A DNA stretch of 7,192 nucleotides from positions 1 to 7,192 of the forward strand of contig JADFJI010000110.1 in the NCBI GenBank assembly GCA_022566235.1, read 5' to 3'. Source of the DNA: Chloroflexota bacterium. Its GTDB lineage: Bacteria; Chloroflexota; Dehalococcoidia; Plut-88900. Positions 1 to 5,911 of this stretch are shown piece after piece; the stretch's first letter is position 1; each line of letters begins with the position of its first letter. Under the pieces are notes generated by a model. That model saw only the letters and a program-made list of their open reading frames with translations. It had not been told where the DNA came from and ran no database searches. The translations under genes and the position numbers were made by a program.

Positions 1-43
1 GTTTGTCGGGCAAGATGTCGTAGCTGTACATCACTATTACCAT
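1..43 (-). CDS. 5' end of an unidentified leftward gene (partial)
   Basis: Only the first 14 codons are inside the window, reading MVIVMYSYDILPDK from an ATG at 43-41. An AGGAG Shine-Dalgarno sequence (minus strand of 52-56) lies 8 bases upstream of this ATG, which is why I call a real start here. The strand of beta-forming residues followed by a 'LPDK' turn resembles the beginning of small dimeric alpha-beta barrel proteins (antibiotic-biosynthesis-monooxygenase or EthD type), but 14 residues cannot establish a family. A second in-frame ATG lies four codons later and has no comparable ribosome site. The gene is separated from the operon to its right by a terminator-like region, so it is probably transcribed independently, although I see no convincing promoter. 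Confidence 0.5.
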   Translation of the reverse strand, partial: MVIVMYSYDILPDK

Positions 44-155
44 TCACAGGTCTCCTGACATCGATTTGCTTATTCTGTGCCCGGAACGTGGGGGCCTCTG
101 CCCCGAGTGCAACACCCGGGTACCGGGGGTCTGGGCCTAGCGCCTTGGCGAAGAA

Positions 156-237
156 CCCTCACCCGCTCTGTCCTCCTCTCCCCCTTCGGCAAGCTCAGGG
201 CATGCTTGGGAGGGAGAGGGGGAGAAAATAAACATGG
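156..237. repeat. REP/MITE-like intergenic repeat, copy 1
   Basis: This copy can fold into one long hairpin. Bases 171-182 (TCCTCCTCTCCC) pair with 212-223 (GGGAGAGGGGGA) with one G-T wobble, and inside it CAAGC at 190-194 pairs with GCTTG at 204-208. The core at 183-205 has the CCTTCG...AGCTCAGGGCATGC pattern that recurs between genes in many environmental bacterial genomes. The unit continues into GAGAAAATAAA at 222-232. It shares CTTCG, CTCAGGGCATGC, GAGAGGGG and GAAAATAAA in the same order with 371-433, so the two are diverged copies about 192 bases apart. It has no coding capacity and no clear target-site duplication. Confidence 0.6.
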
Positions 238-283
238 TCCCGACTTGTCGGGACATACCCCCGCCAATCCCGACAGGTCGGGA
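238..283. repeat. Two TCCCGAC-NN-GTCGGGA palindromes
   Basis: Two perfect palindromes with 7-base arms lie at 238-253 (two-base spacer TT) and 268-283 (spacer AG), with start points 30 bases apart. A lone half-site GTCGGGA is at 463-469 and a related palindrome CCCGGC-AA-GCCGGG at 322-335. The constant arm with variable two-base spacer looks like a genome-wide repetitive palindrome family more than a single regulator's operator, but an operator pair cannot be excluded. Read on the minus strand, the 238-253 hairpin is followed shortly by TTTATTTT, so it may also work as a backup terminator for the leftward operon. Confidence 0.6.
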
Positions 284-321
284 TGGAATCTCCCCGAATG
301 GCACACGTGTCCCCCAGTACC

Positions 322-335
322 CCCGGCAAGCCGGG
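322..335. repeat. CCCGGC-AA-GCCGGG palindrome
   Basis: This is a perfect 6-base-arm inverted repeat with a two-base spacer, the same architecture as the TCCCGAC palindromes nearby. It has no T-rich flank, so it is not an intrinsic terminator. It may be a diverged member of the same palindrome family. Confidence 0.4.
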
Positions 336-370
336 ACTGCATTCCTCACTTTATAGGACTCATTAAACGG

Positions 371-451
371 CCTCCTTCGACGGAACTCAGGGCATGCAGG
401 AGATGCCTGGTAAGGGAGAGGGGCGAAAATAAATACGGGGGTATCCCCCCA
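371..451. repeat. REP/MITE-like intergenic repeat, copy 2
   Basis: This is the diverged second copy of the repeat at 156-237. CTTCG at 375-379, CTCAGGGCATGC at 386-397, GGGAGAGGGG at 414-423 and GAAAATAAA at 425-433 keep the order and approximate spacing of copy 1. Its internal hairpin differs: GGCAT at 391-395 pairs with ATGCC at 403-407. As in copy 1, the A-rich block is followed by a hairpin, here GGGGG-TAT-CCCCC at 437-449. On the minus strand each copy thus reads hairpin, T-rich tract, pyrimidine-rich block. Confidence 0.55.
425..449 (-). terminator. Probable terminator of the leftward operon
   Basis: On the minus strand a GGGGG-ATA-CCCCC stem (449-437) is followed by GTATTTATTTTC, a T-rich tract. 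It starts 63 bases past the stop codon of the NTF2-like gene, the last gene of the operon. The stem is only five G-C pairs with a three-base loop, so it is modest in length, but its position and tract fit rho-independent termination. A second hairpin followed by TTTATTTT lies further along at 253-225. Confidence 0.5.
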
Positions 452-512
452 TCCCCCAACGAGTCGGGATGGCGACCAAAACAGTTATACGCCGGACTGA
501 TCTCAAGAAGCG

Positions 513-914
513 TCAGGAGGTGAATATAGGAGAGCCGTGGTGATGGACCATTAGCCACTGCTCTCCCCGCTGGACGTAGAGGTTGGTGGCCTGGACCTGG
601 CCGGTGTTTTGCTCGTCCCCTACCACGCTCCTGAGGTTCTCGACGCAGGTGACCCGGGCCAGGTCTCCCACCACCAGGATATGAACGTCGGTAACGTCGA
701 ACTCCATGTAGCGGGTGTTGTCGAAGATGGCGACCCAGCTATCCCTGACCTCCTCCCAGCCGTACTTGGCGGTCCACCCCGGGTGAATTACGTGGGCAGT
801 GTCATCCTGGACCCAGACCTGGGCCATCTTCTCGATATCCAGGCTCTCGAAGGCGCGGTAGAACCGTTCGTTGGCCCTGCGCACCTCCTCGGTGAGCCTA
901 TGGCTGTCGGTCAT
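513..914 (-). CDS. NTF2/SnoaL-like small protein (133 aa)
   Basis: The protein has the length and pattern of the SnoaL_3/DUF4440 group of the NTF2-like superfamily, cone-shaped alpha-beta proteins that are either small enzymes (ketosteroid-isomerase type) or ligand-binding dimers. Helical residues 9-36 contain the typical FYRAFESLDIEKM segment, followed by HPGW at 44-47, a conserved tryptophan (W60), the strand VTCVEN at 88-93, ATN at 109-111, W120 and HHHGSP at 124-129. There is no signal peptide, so it should act in the cytosol. The ATG at 914 has AGAGAG four bases upstream. A stronger GGAGG lies 16 bases upstream but no start codon fits it. The gene begins 24 bases after the BtuF-like gene and is last in the operon. 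The family assignment is firm, but the reaction is unknown. Confidence 0.85.
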   Translation of the reverse strand: MTDSHRLTEEVRRANERFYRAFESLDIEKMAQVWVQDDTAHVIHPGWTAKYGWEEVRDSWVAIFDNTRYMEFDVTDVHILVVGDLARVTCVENLRSVVGDEQNTGQVQATNLYVQRGEQWLMVHHHGSPIFTS

Positions 915-938
915 CTGACTCTCTGCGTAGCCTCCGGA

Positions 939-1868
939 TCACCGTAGGGCGTAAGGGACTCTGAACAGGCCGGCGAATTTCGCCCCGGGGCCTGTGAACA
1001 GCTCGGGGTGGATGATCTGGGCCAGGAGCTCCAGGCCATCGACGATACGGGGCCCGGGCCTATTGAAGTAGGAGGAGCCGTCCACCACGAAGACGTTGCC
1101 CTGCTCTACCGCGGGCAGGGTTTTCCACTCATCGGGGAATGACATCTTCTCCAGCTCCTGGAAGGTGCGGGGGATGCCGAAGCCGCAGGGCATGAGGACC
1201 AGGATTTCGGGGGCGAAGTCGGCCACCTGCTGCCAGGTAGCCTGTATCGATGGCTCCCCGATTATCCCCAGGCCGTTCATACCCCCGGCCAGCTCCACCA
1301 TCTGGGGCACCCAGTGCCCGCCGACGAATATCGGGTCCAGCCACTCCATGCAGAAGACCCGGGGCCTGCTCTTGGCCGTGGAGGCCAATAAGGCTACGGC
1401 ATCTATCCGCTTCCTGAGGCCTGCCACCACCTCTCGGGCCCTGGGGCCACTCTCAGTCAGCTCCCCCACTACCTGGATGTTGCTCAGAATATCGTCAAGG
1501 GTGGTGGGCTCCAGGGAAACGACCTTGGCGTCGGTGTCGAGGATTCGGACGGCGGACTTGACCTCTTTGTAGGAGACGGCGCACACCTCACACAGCTCCT
1601 GAGTAAGGATAAGGTGGGGATCGGCCCGGCCTAAGGCCTCCTGGTCCAGGTGGTAGATGCTGCTGCCCTTATGGATAAGGCCGGTTATGGCCGAATGGAT
1701 CTCCCGGCTCATCAGCCCCTCGTCGGGGACGACGGAGGAAGTGACCACGGGCACGGAGCTTACCTCGGCGGGATAATCGCACTCGTGGGTCACGCCTACC
1801 AGTGAGTTGCCCAGGCCCAGGGCGAAGATGATCTCCGTGTTGCTGGGCAGAAGGGAGCAGATGCGCAT
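939..1868 (-). CDS. Cytosolic BtuF-like (cobalamin-binding type) substrate-binding-fold protein, 309 aa
   Basis: This is a TroA/BtuF-fold protein (COG0614-like, PF01497) of the kind usually annotated 'cobalamin-binding protein'. Residues 1-30 read MRICSLLPSNTEIIFALGLG...THEC, where extracellular BtuF proteins would carry a signal peptide or lipobox before the same motif. Here none exists, so the protein should stay in the cytosol. Further family motifs are TQELCEVCAVS at 89-99, VSLEPTTLDDIL at 117-128, MEWLDPIFVGGHWVPQM at 174-190, PCGFG at 227-231 and FNRPGPRIVDGLE at 268-280. Cysteines 30, 93, 96, 173 and 228 fall inside or beside these motifs. I chose the ATG at 1868 because it begins the family's usual N-terminus and overlaps the upstream stop as TGATG. 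The longer frame back to 2000 is the shadow of the neighbouring gene. No BtuC, BtuD or TonB gene is beside it, so cobalamin import is not supported. Its ligand is unknown. Confidence 0.85.
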   Translation of the reverse strand: MRICSLLPSNTEIIFALGLGNSLVGVTHECDYPAEVSSVPVVTSSVVPDEGLMSREIHSAITGLIHKGSSIYHLDQEALGRADPHLILTQELCEVCAVSYKEVKSAVRILDTDAKVVSLEPTTLDDILSNIQVVGELTESGPRAREVVAGLRKRIDAVALLASTAKSRPRVFCMEWLDPIFVGGHWVPQMVELAGGMNGLGIIGEPSIQATWQQVADFAPEILVLMPCGFGIPRTFQELEKMSFPDEWKTLPAVEQGNVFVVDGSSYFNRPGPRIVDGLELLAQIIHPELFTGPGAKFAGLFRVPYALR

Positions 1869-2713
1869 CACTTGACCCCGGCCGCGGCGATCTCCTGGTG
1901 TATCCGGGCCAGGATGTCGCTGTTCTGCTCCGGTGTGGTGTTGTCCACGGTATATGTCTTCTCGCCACTCACCCCATCCACGCCTCCCATATCCACCCAC
2001 TTCTTTATCAGTTTCTTATCCTCATTTGCGGACAGTAGCAGGTTCCGACCGCTGAGAATGGACAGATAGCCAACCAGGCCGTAACCACCCCAGTTGGAGA
2101 CGCTGGCGATGATCAGGTGCTCCGCCGGGGTGATGGCTGGACTCTCGACCAGGGTAGAGATCTTGGGGATCTCATCGTACAGCAGGCCCATGCCGATCTC
2201 GTTGCCCCCATCCCCGATGCCCACGGTCCGGTCAACCCTCTGGAAAAGATAGTCGATCTTTGCCGTGTGCGAGGAGATATCCTTGCCCCGCATGTTCAGG
2301 TACTTCTTTTCCTCGGTCATTCCGCAGCGCTCGATGGACACAGCCAGACCCGGCTTGACATCGGTCAGGACCTTCTCCGCAAAGGCCCGACTATCTTTGT
2401 GGCCGGCGACGGGGAATTCTATGACCTGCTCGTCGGGCACCTTGGCCAGCTCCCTCATCATATCGGCGCAGCCATCGACCACGTAGTAGACCCGTCTCCT
2501 CAGTGACTTCAGCGCCCGTCCGATGGCGACGGCGCCGATGGGGCCGTCGGTCTCGTAGCTGGTGCCCACGTAGAACCCGGTGATGATCAGCACGGGCCCC
2601 CGGCTTTCCCGGACGTAGTCGGCCGCCTGCTTGCAGAAGTCCAGGGGCAGCTTCCTGCGGAGCCGGGACACGCCCCGGGTATCGTTGCTGAGAATGATGT
2701 CTTCTATACTCAT
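1868..2713 (-). CDS. DUF4392 protein, D-glutamate cyclase C-terminal-type domain (281 aa)
   Basis: The sequence matches the DUF4392 family, which forms the C-terminal half of animal D-glutamate cyclase (DGLUCY/C14orf159, D-glutamate to 5-oxo-D-proline plus water). Visible family motifs are ITGFYVGTSYETDGPIGA at 44-61, SIERCGMTEEKKYLNMRGKD at 126-145, the glycine-rich GIGDGGNEIGMG at 165-176, and SNWGGYGL at 206-213. The glycine-rich and aspartate-rich segments are the likely active-site parts. There is no signal peptide or membrane segment. The ATG at 2713 has only a weak ribosome site, with GCGAG five bases upstream. It follows the DUF1445 gene after 62 bases and ends in a TGATG overlap with the BtuF-like gene. 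The full-length domain standing alone is the usual bacterial arrangement. Family assignment is strong, but activity on D-glutamate is inferred from the animal fusion. Confidence 0.87.
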   Translation of the reverse strand: MSIEDIILSNDTRGVSRLRRKLPLDFCKQAADYVRESRGPVLIITGFYVGTSYETDGPIGAVAIGRALKSLRRRVYYVVDGCADMMRELAKVPDEQVIEFPVAGHKDSRAFAEKVLTDVKPGLAVSIERCGMTEEKKYLNMRGKDISSHTAKIDYLFQRVDRTVGIGDGGNEIGMGLLYDEIPKISTLVESPAITPAEHLIIASVSNWGGYGLVGYLSILSGRNLLLSANEDKKLIKKWVDMGGVDGVSGEKTYTVDNTTPEQNSDILARIHQEIAAAGVK

Positions 2714-2747
2714 TGCGCTCGCTTAATCCGCCAGCGTAAAACACACA

Positions 2748-2774
2748 CCCTTCGACTAGCTTGGGGTGAGCGGG
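2748..2774. repeat. Short CCCTTCGAC-type repeat inside the operon
   Basis: The stretch CCCTTCGACTAGCTTGGGG plus TGAGCGG resembles the CCCTTCGACAAGCTCAGGGTGAGCGG type of interspersed repeat found between genes in many bacteria, and is related to the cores at 183-200 and 374-392. It abuts the stop codon of the DUF1445 gene (one base between) and fills much of the 62-base gap before the DUF4392 gene. On either strand it can form only a short CCC/GGG stem, and there is no T tract, so it should not terminate transcription. It may contribute to mRNA stability or processing. Confidence 0.4.
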
Positions 2775-2775
2775 A

Positions 2776-3570
2776 TCACAGGGCGGCGATGGACTCGTTG
2801 ATAATGTCGGTGAGGAACATATGGCCCGGGGAGTGGGTGATCATGAGAGTAGGCTTGGACTTTTCCGCCACGGCCTGGGGAGTGACGCCGCAGGCCCAGA
2901 AGACGGGCACCTCGTCCTCCCTGATCTCCACGGCATCGCCGTAGTCGGGCCGGGCCAGGTCCCGGACGCCCAGGGCCTGGGGATCGCCTATCTGGACCGG
3001 GGCGCCGTGTACATCGGGGTACCGGGAAGTCACCTGGACTGCCTTTACCACCATACTCCTGTGAACCGGGCGCATACTCACCACCATGGGACCCGAGAAC
3101 ACTCCTGCGGAAGCGGTCTCTATGTTGGTGATGTACATAGAGACGTTGGTGCCCTGCTCTATGTGGCGGAGGGGGATACCGGCCCGAATGAGGGCCTCCT
3201 CGAAGGTGAAGCTGCAGCCCAGAAGGAAGGAGACCAGGTCATCCTTCCAGAACTCACTGATGTCGGTTACCTCTCGCTCCAGGCTGCCGTCCCGGTATAT
3301 CCTGTAGGACGGGAGGTCGGTCCGGATGTCGGAGCCCGGGGCCGAGGTAACGGCCTCGGTTTGGCCCGGGTCCAGGACCTCGATGAGGGGACAGGGCTTT
3401 CGATTTCGCTGGCAGAAGAGCAGGAAATCGAAGGCGTACTCTTGAGGCAGAATGACCAGGTTGGCCTGGGTGTAGCCGGGGGCCAGTCCTGCGGTGACGC
3501 CCGGTAAGCGGCCCTGCCGGATTTCGCCCCTGATCTCCTGGGGCGTCTTGTGGTTGCTCGACTCCTTCAA
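2776..3570 (-). CDS. DUF1445/YcsI family protein (putative hydro-lyase, UPF0317), D-glutamate cyclase N-terminal-type, 264 aa
   Basis: Length and motifs are those of the DUF1445 (UPF0317, Bacillus YcsI) family: TAGLAPGYTQANLVILP at 26-42, FLLFCQRNRKPCPL at 49-62, GCSFTFEEAL at 118-127, GPMVVSMRP at 160-168, HGAPVQIGDPQALGV at 188-202, VPVFWACGVTPQ at 221-232 and THSPGHMFLTD at 245-255. Bacterial members are labelled putative hydro-lyases. In animals the domain is fused ahead of DUF4392 in mitochondrial D-glutamate cyclase. Translation begins with TTG at 3570-3568, supported by GGGAG seven bases upstream and by the family's typical N-terminus (helix TPQEIRGEIRQG, then GVTAGLAPGY). This is the first gene of the leftward operon, behind an extended -10 promoter. 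No signal peptide is present. The identity is secure, but the exact substrate is inferred. Confidence 0.9.
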   Translation of the reverse strand: MKESSNHKTPQEIRGEIRQGRLPGVTAGLAPGYTQANLVILPQEYAFDFLLFCQRNRKPCPLIEVLDPGQTEAVTSAPGSDIRTDLPSYRIYRDGSLEREVTDISEFWKDDLVSFLLGCSFTFEEALIRAGIPLRHIEQGTNVSMYITNIETASAGVFSGPMVVSMRPVHRSMVVKAVQVTSRYPDVHGAPVQIGDPQALGVRDLARPDYGDAVEIREDEVPVFWACGVTPQAVAEKSKPTLMITHSPGHMFLTDIINESIAAL

Positions 3571-3601
3571 CGGTTATCTCCCGGCAAAGTAAACTACCGA
3601 T

Positions 3602-3610
3602 AATATACCA
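3602..3610 (-). promoter_or_regulatory. Extended -10 promoter for the leftward operon
   Basis: On the minus strand the sequence TGGTATATT (3610-3602) is an extended -10 element (TGN plus TATATT). It would start transcription near 3595 and leave a leader of roughly 25 bases before the TTG start at 3570, which includes the GGGAG ribosome site. A TTGACG hexamer lies upstream, but at 24 bases it is too far for a normal -35. Promoters with an extended -10 commonly do without one. No operator is obvious. Confidence 0.5.
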
Positions 3611-3677
3611 CAGCCCATGCAGGTTCGTGGCCGTCAAAGACTGGATAGATCTGAAGGCTTCAACTGGCCCGAGGCGT

Positions 3678-3683
3678 TATACT
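3678..3683 (+). promoter_or_regulatory. Possible -10 box for the YyaL-type gene
   Basis: TATACT at 3678-3683 lies 47 bases before the chosen ATG (3731) and would give a leader of about 40 bases. No recognisable -35 hexamer sits 16-18 bases upstream, so this is tentative. If both this and the leftward promoter are right, the two divergent start sites are about 95 bases apart and could share regulatory DNA. Confidence 0.3.
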
Positions 3684-3730
3684 TTCGGGTAGAACCGTGG
3701 CGTAGACTTGTAGAGCGACTGGGAGAGAGA

Positions 3731-5845
3731 ATGGCAGAGGCGGGAGAGAAAACCAACAGGCTGGCTTCCGAGTCCAGCGCCTACCTGACCAGCGCAGCCC
3801 ACCAGCCCATCGACTGGCACCCATGGGGTGATGAGCCGTTCCGGCTGGCCAAGGAGCAGGGTAAGCCGGTCCTCCTGGACATCGGCGCCGTGTGGTGCCA
3901 CTGGTGCCATGTCATGGACGGGGAGAGCTACGAGGACGAAGAGGTGGCCCGGGTCATCAACCAGCTCTTCATTCCCGTGAAGGTGGACCGGGACGAGAGG
4001 CCGGACATCGACAGGCGATATCAGAACGCCGTAAGCGCCATCACGGGGCAGGGAGGTTGGCCACTGACCGCTTTTCTCACCGACGAGGGCAAGGTCTTCT
4101 ACGGCGGCACCTACTTTCCCCGGGAGGATATGCACGGCAGGCCCGGGTACAAGACCCTTCTCACACGCATCAGCGACCTCTACCGAGACCAGAGGGAGAA
4201 AGCCCTGGAGAACGCCGGAGCCATCGCCGCCCACCTGGAGAAGCTCTCCCAAGCGCCCGTCGGTGAATTCGACCTTCGCCCAGAGGCAGTCGATGCGGCC
4301 CTGGAGGCTATCGGAAAAGGTTTCGACATAGTCAACGGGGGTTTCGGCGGCGCACCCAAGTTCGCTCACACCTCGGCCCTCGAGCTGGTCCTGAGGCGAT
4401 ACCACGAGACCCGGGAAGAGTGGCTTCTAATCATGGCCCGCAAGACCCTGGATAAGATGGCCCTGGGAGGAGTCTACGACCAGCTTGGTGGGGGCTTCCA
4501 TCGCTACTCGGTGGACGAGAAGTGGATTGTGCCCCACTTCGAGAAGATGGCCTACGACAACTCGGAGCTGCTGAAGAACTACCTCCACGGCTATCAGGCC
4601 ACGGGCTCGCCTCTGTTTCGAGAGGTGGCAAAGGGTATTGTCAATTATGTGTCCCAGGTAGCCTCAGACCCGGTCAGGGGCGGCTTCTACGCCAGCCAGG
4701 ATGCCGATATCGACATGGAGGACGACGGCGACTACTTCACCTGGACCCTGGAGGAGGTCAAGCAGGTCCTTCCTCCCGAGGACGCGGAGGTGATATCTCT
4801 CTACTACAACGTCTACCCCGATGGGGAGATGCACCACAACCCGGCCAAGAACGTCCTGTACGTAGACATGGAGCCCCGGGCCATCGCCGACAGGCTGAAC
4901 ATGGACGAGGCCGAGGCGGCAAGGCGTCTCGAGGAGGGCCGGAGGGCGCTCCTGGAAGCCAGGGGCCAGAGGCCCACGCCCTTCGTGGACCGCACCATAT
5001 ATGCCAACTGGAACGGGATGATGGCATCGGCCTTCATGGAGGCTTACAAGGTCCTGGGGCTGGAGGAGTGCAGGGACAAGGCGCTGCTGGCTATCGAGCG
5101 GCTCCTGAAAGAGGCCTACGACCCGAGCCGGGGGTTCTACCACAGCCTGGTCGACGGGTCGGCCAGGGTCGACGGCCTCCTGGACGATCAGGTCCACATG
5201 GCCCAGGCCCTGCTGGACGCATACGAGGCCACCGCCGACCACAGATACCTGAAAACGGCCGGCCAACTGATGGACTTGACCATCGCCCGGTTCTGGGACG
5301 ATGAACACGGGGGCTTTTTCGACATCGCCGTAGACAAGAGGGGCTCGCTAGGCCTGGAGGTGCCCGACAAGCCGCTCCAGGACTCCCCCACCCCGGGCAG
5401 CAACGCGGTGGCCATACTGGCCCTGGACCGGCTGCACCTCCTTACCCAGAAGCAGGAGTACCGGGACAAAGCGGAGCAGGCCCTGGAGTTCTTTGGCCCC
5501 CGAAGCGCTCAATACGGCCTATTCGCAGCCACATACTTCCTGGCCCTGGACTATCACCTGGGGCCTCCGGCCCACGCCGTGATAGTAGGGCCCAAGGACG
5601 ATGACGGCACCCGGGCCCTCTGGCAGAAGGCCCTGGCCACCTACAGACCCAAGAAGCTGGTGTCCCTCTACGACCCAGCCGACGGTAATGACGATGGGCT
5701 GCCGCCCGCGGTCAAGGGTATGCTAAAGAGGTCCCAGGGGCCCCTGGCCTATGTGTGCGCTGGGAACACCTGTGCCATGCCCACGGCTGACCCGGTGGAG
5801 TTGGAAGCCACCCTCAAGACCTTCGGCCTGAGCAAGAGAGGTTAG
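3731..5845 (+). CDS. yyaL: YyaL/SPATA20-type thioredoxin-domain protein (DUF255), 704 aa
   Basis: The N-terminal part (about 8-175) is the thioredoxin-like DUF255 domain. It opens with NRLASESSAYLTSAAHQPID and contains the signature WCHWCHVM at 55-62 (C56 and C59 form the CxxC), DRDERPDID at 87-95, GGWPLTAFL at 108-116 and GGTYFP at 125-130. From about 185 onward lies the alpha/alpha-barrel region related to N-acylglucosamine epimerase and six-hairpin glycosidases, with GGFGGAPKF at 203-211, GGVYDQLGGGFHRYSVD at 246-262, PHFEKMAYDN at 268-277, ASQDAD at 321-326 and NWNGMMASAF at 426-435. A C-terminal cysteine pair (C676, C681) is typical. The family's cellular role is unsettled, and no signal peptide is seen. 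I start at 3731 because GGGAG lies five bases upstream and the family N-terminus begins there. The earlier ATG at 3617 has no ribosome site and would add 38 uncharacteristic residues. Divergent from the D-glutamate cyclase operon. Confidence 0.92.
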   Translation: MAEAGEKTNRLASESSAYLTSAAHQPIDWHPWGDEPFRLAKEQGKPVLLDIGAVWCHWCHVMDGESYEDEEVARVINQLFIPVKVDRDERPDIDRRYQNAVSAITGQGGWPLTAFLTDEGKVFYGGTYFPREDMHGRPGYKTLLTRISDLYRDQREKALENAGAIAAHLEKLSQAPVGEFDLRPEAVDAALEAIGKGFDIVNGGFGGAPKFAHTSALELVLRRYHETREEWLLIMARKTLDKMALGGVYDQLGGGFHRYSVDEKWIVPHFEKMAYDNSELLKNYLHGYQATGSPLFREVAKGIVNYVSQVASDPVRGGFYASQDADIDMEDDGDYFTWTLEEVKQVLPPEDAEVISLYYNVYPDGEMHHNPAKNVLYVDMEPRAIADRLNMDEAEAARRLEEGRRALLEARGQRPTPFVDRTIYANWNGMMASAFMEAYKVLGLEECRDKALLAIERLLKEAYDPSRGFYHSLVDGSARVDGLLDDQVHMAQALLDAYEATADHRYLKTAGQLMDLTIARFWDDEHGGFFDIAVDKRGSLGLEVPDKPLQDSPTPGSNAVAILALDRLHLLTQKQEYRDKAEQALEFFGPRSAQYGLFAATYFLALDYHLGPPAHAVIVGPKDDDGTRALWQKALATYRPKKLVSLYDPADGNDDGLPPAVKGMLKRSQGPLAYVCAGNTCAMPTADPVELEATLKTFGLSKRG

Positions 5846-5911
5846 GTCGCGGTCGAGGCCTGCTGGTCCGTCGCCAGGGCCACTACCTCCCCTCATGAGG
5901 ACCCGTTGACT

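Larger units (their letters stand above)
44..512. other. Hairpin-rich non-coding region
   Basis: I see no credible gene in these 469 bases. The open frames crossing them are low-complexity Pro/Arg/Gly translations of GC repeats. The region contains short perfect hairpins: GGGGC-CTCT-GCCCC at 91-104, an imperfect palindrome around CCCGGGTACCGGG at 116-128, two TCCCGAC-type palindromes, a CCCGGC-AA-GCCGGG palindrome at 322-335, and two diverged copies of a longer repeat, listed separately. It lies downstream of the four-gene leftward operon and upstream of the next leftward gene. It therefore probably serves transcription termination and otherwise holds inactive repeat debris. Confidence 0.7.

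Noticed and set aside
156..451. CRISPR array
   Set aside because: There are only two diverged copies about 192 bases apart, without uniform repeats or spacers.
77..523. 148-residue open frame on the + strand
   Set aside because: It runs through two repeat copies and several palindromes, gives low-complexity Pro/Arg/Gly sequence, lacks a ribosome site and overlaps the end of the NTF2-like gene.
1869..2000. 44-residue N-terminal extension of the BtuF-like protein
   Set aside because: The extension is read out of frame through the end of the DUF4392 gene, is Arg/Gly-rich, and precedes the family's normal N-terminus at the TGATG overlap.
2821..3507. 228-residue + strand frame opposite the DUF1445 gene
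   Set aside because: The minus frame has unmistakable family motifs. The antisense frame is open because of high GC at codon third positions.
3617..3660. TTGACG (minus strand) as the -35 of the leftward promoter
   Set aside because: It lies 24 bases from the TATATT box, too far for sigma-70 spacing.
4664..5308. 214-residue minus frame (and 3677-4405, 4522-5304) within the YyaL-type gene
   Set aside because: These are shadows of the YyaL coding frame with no recognisable motifs or ribosome sites.
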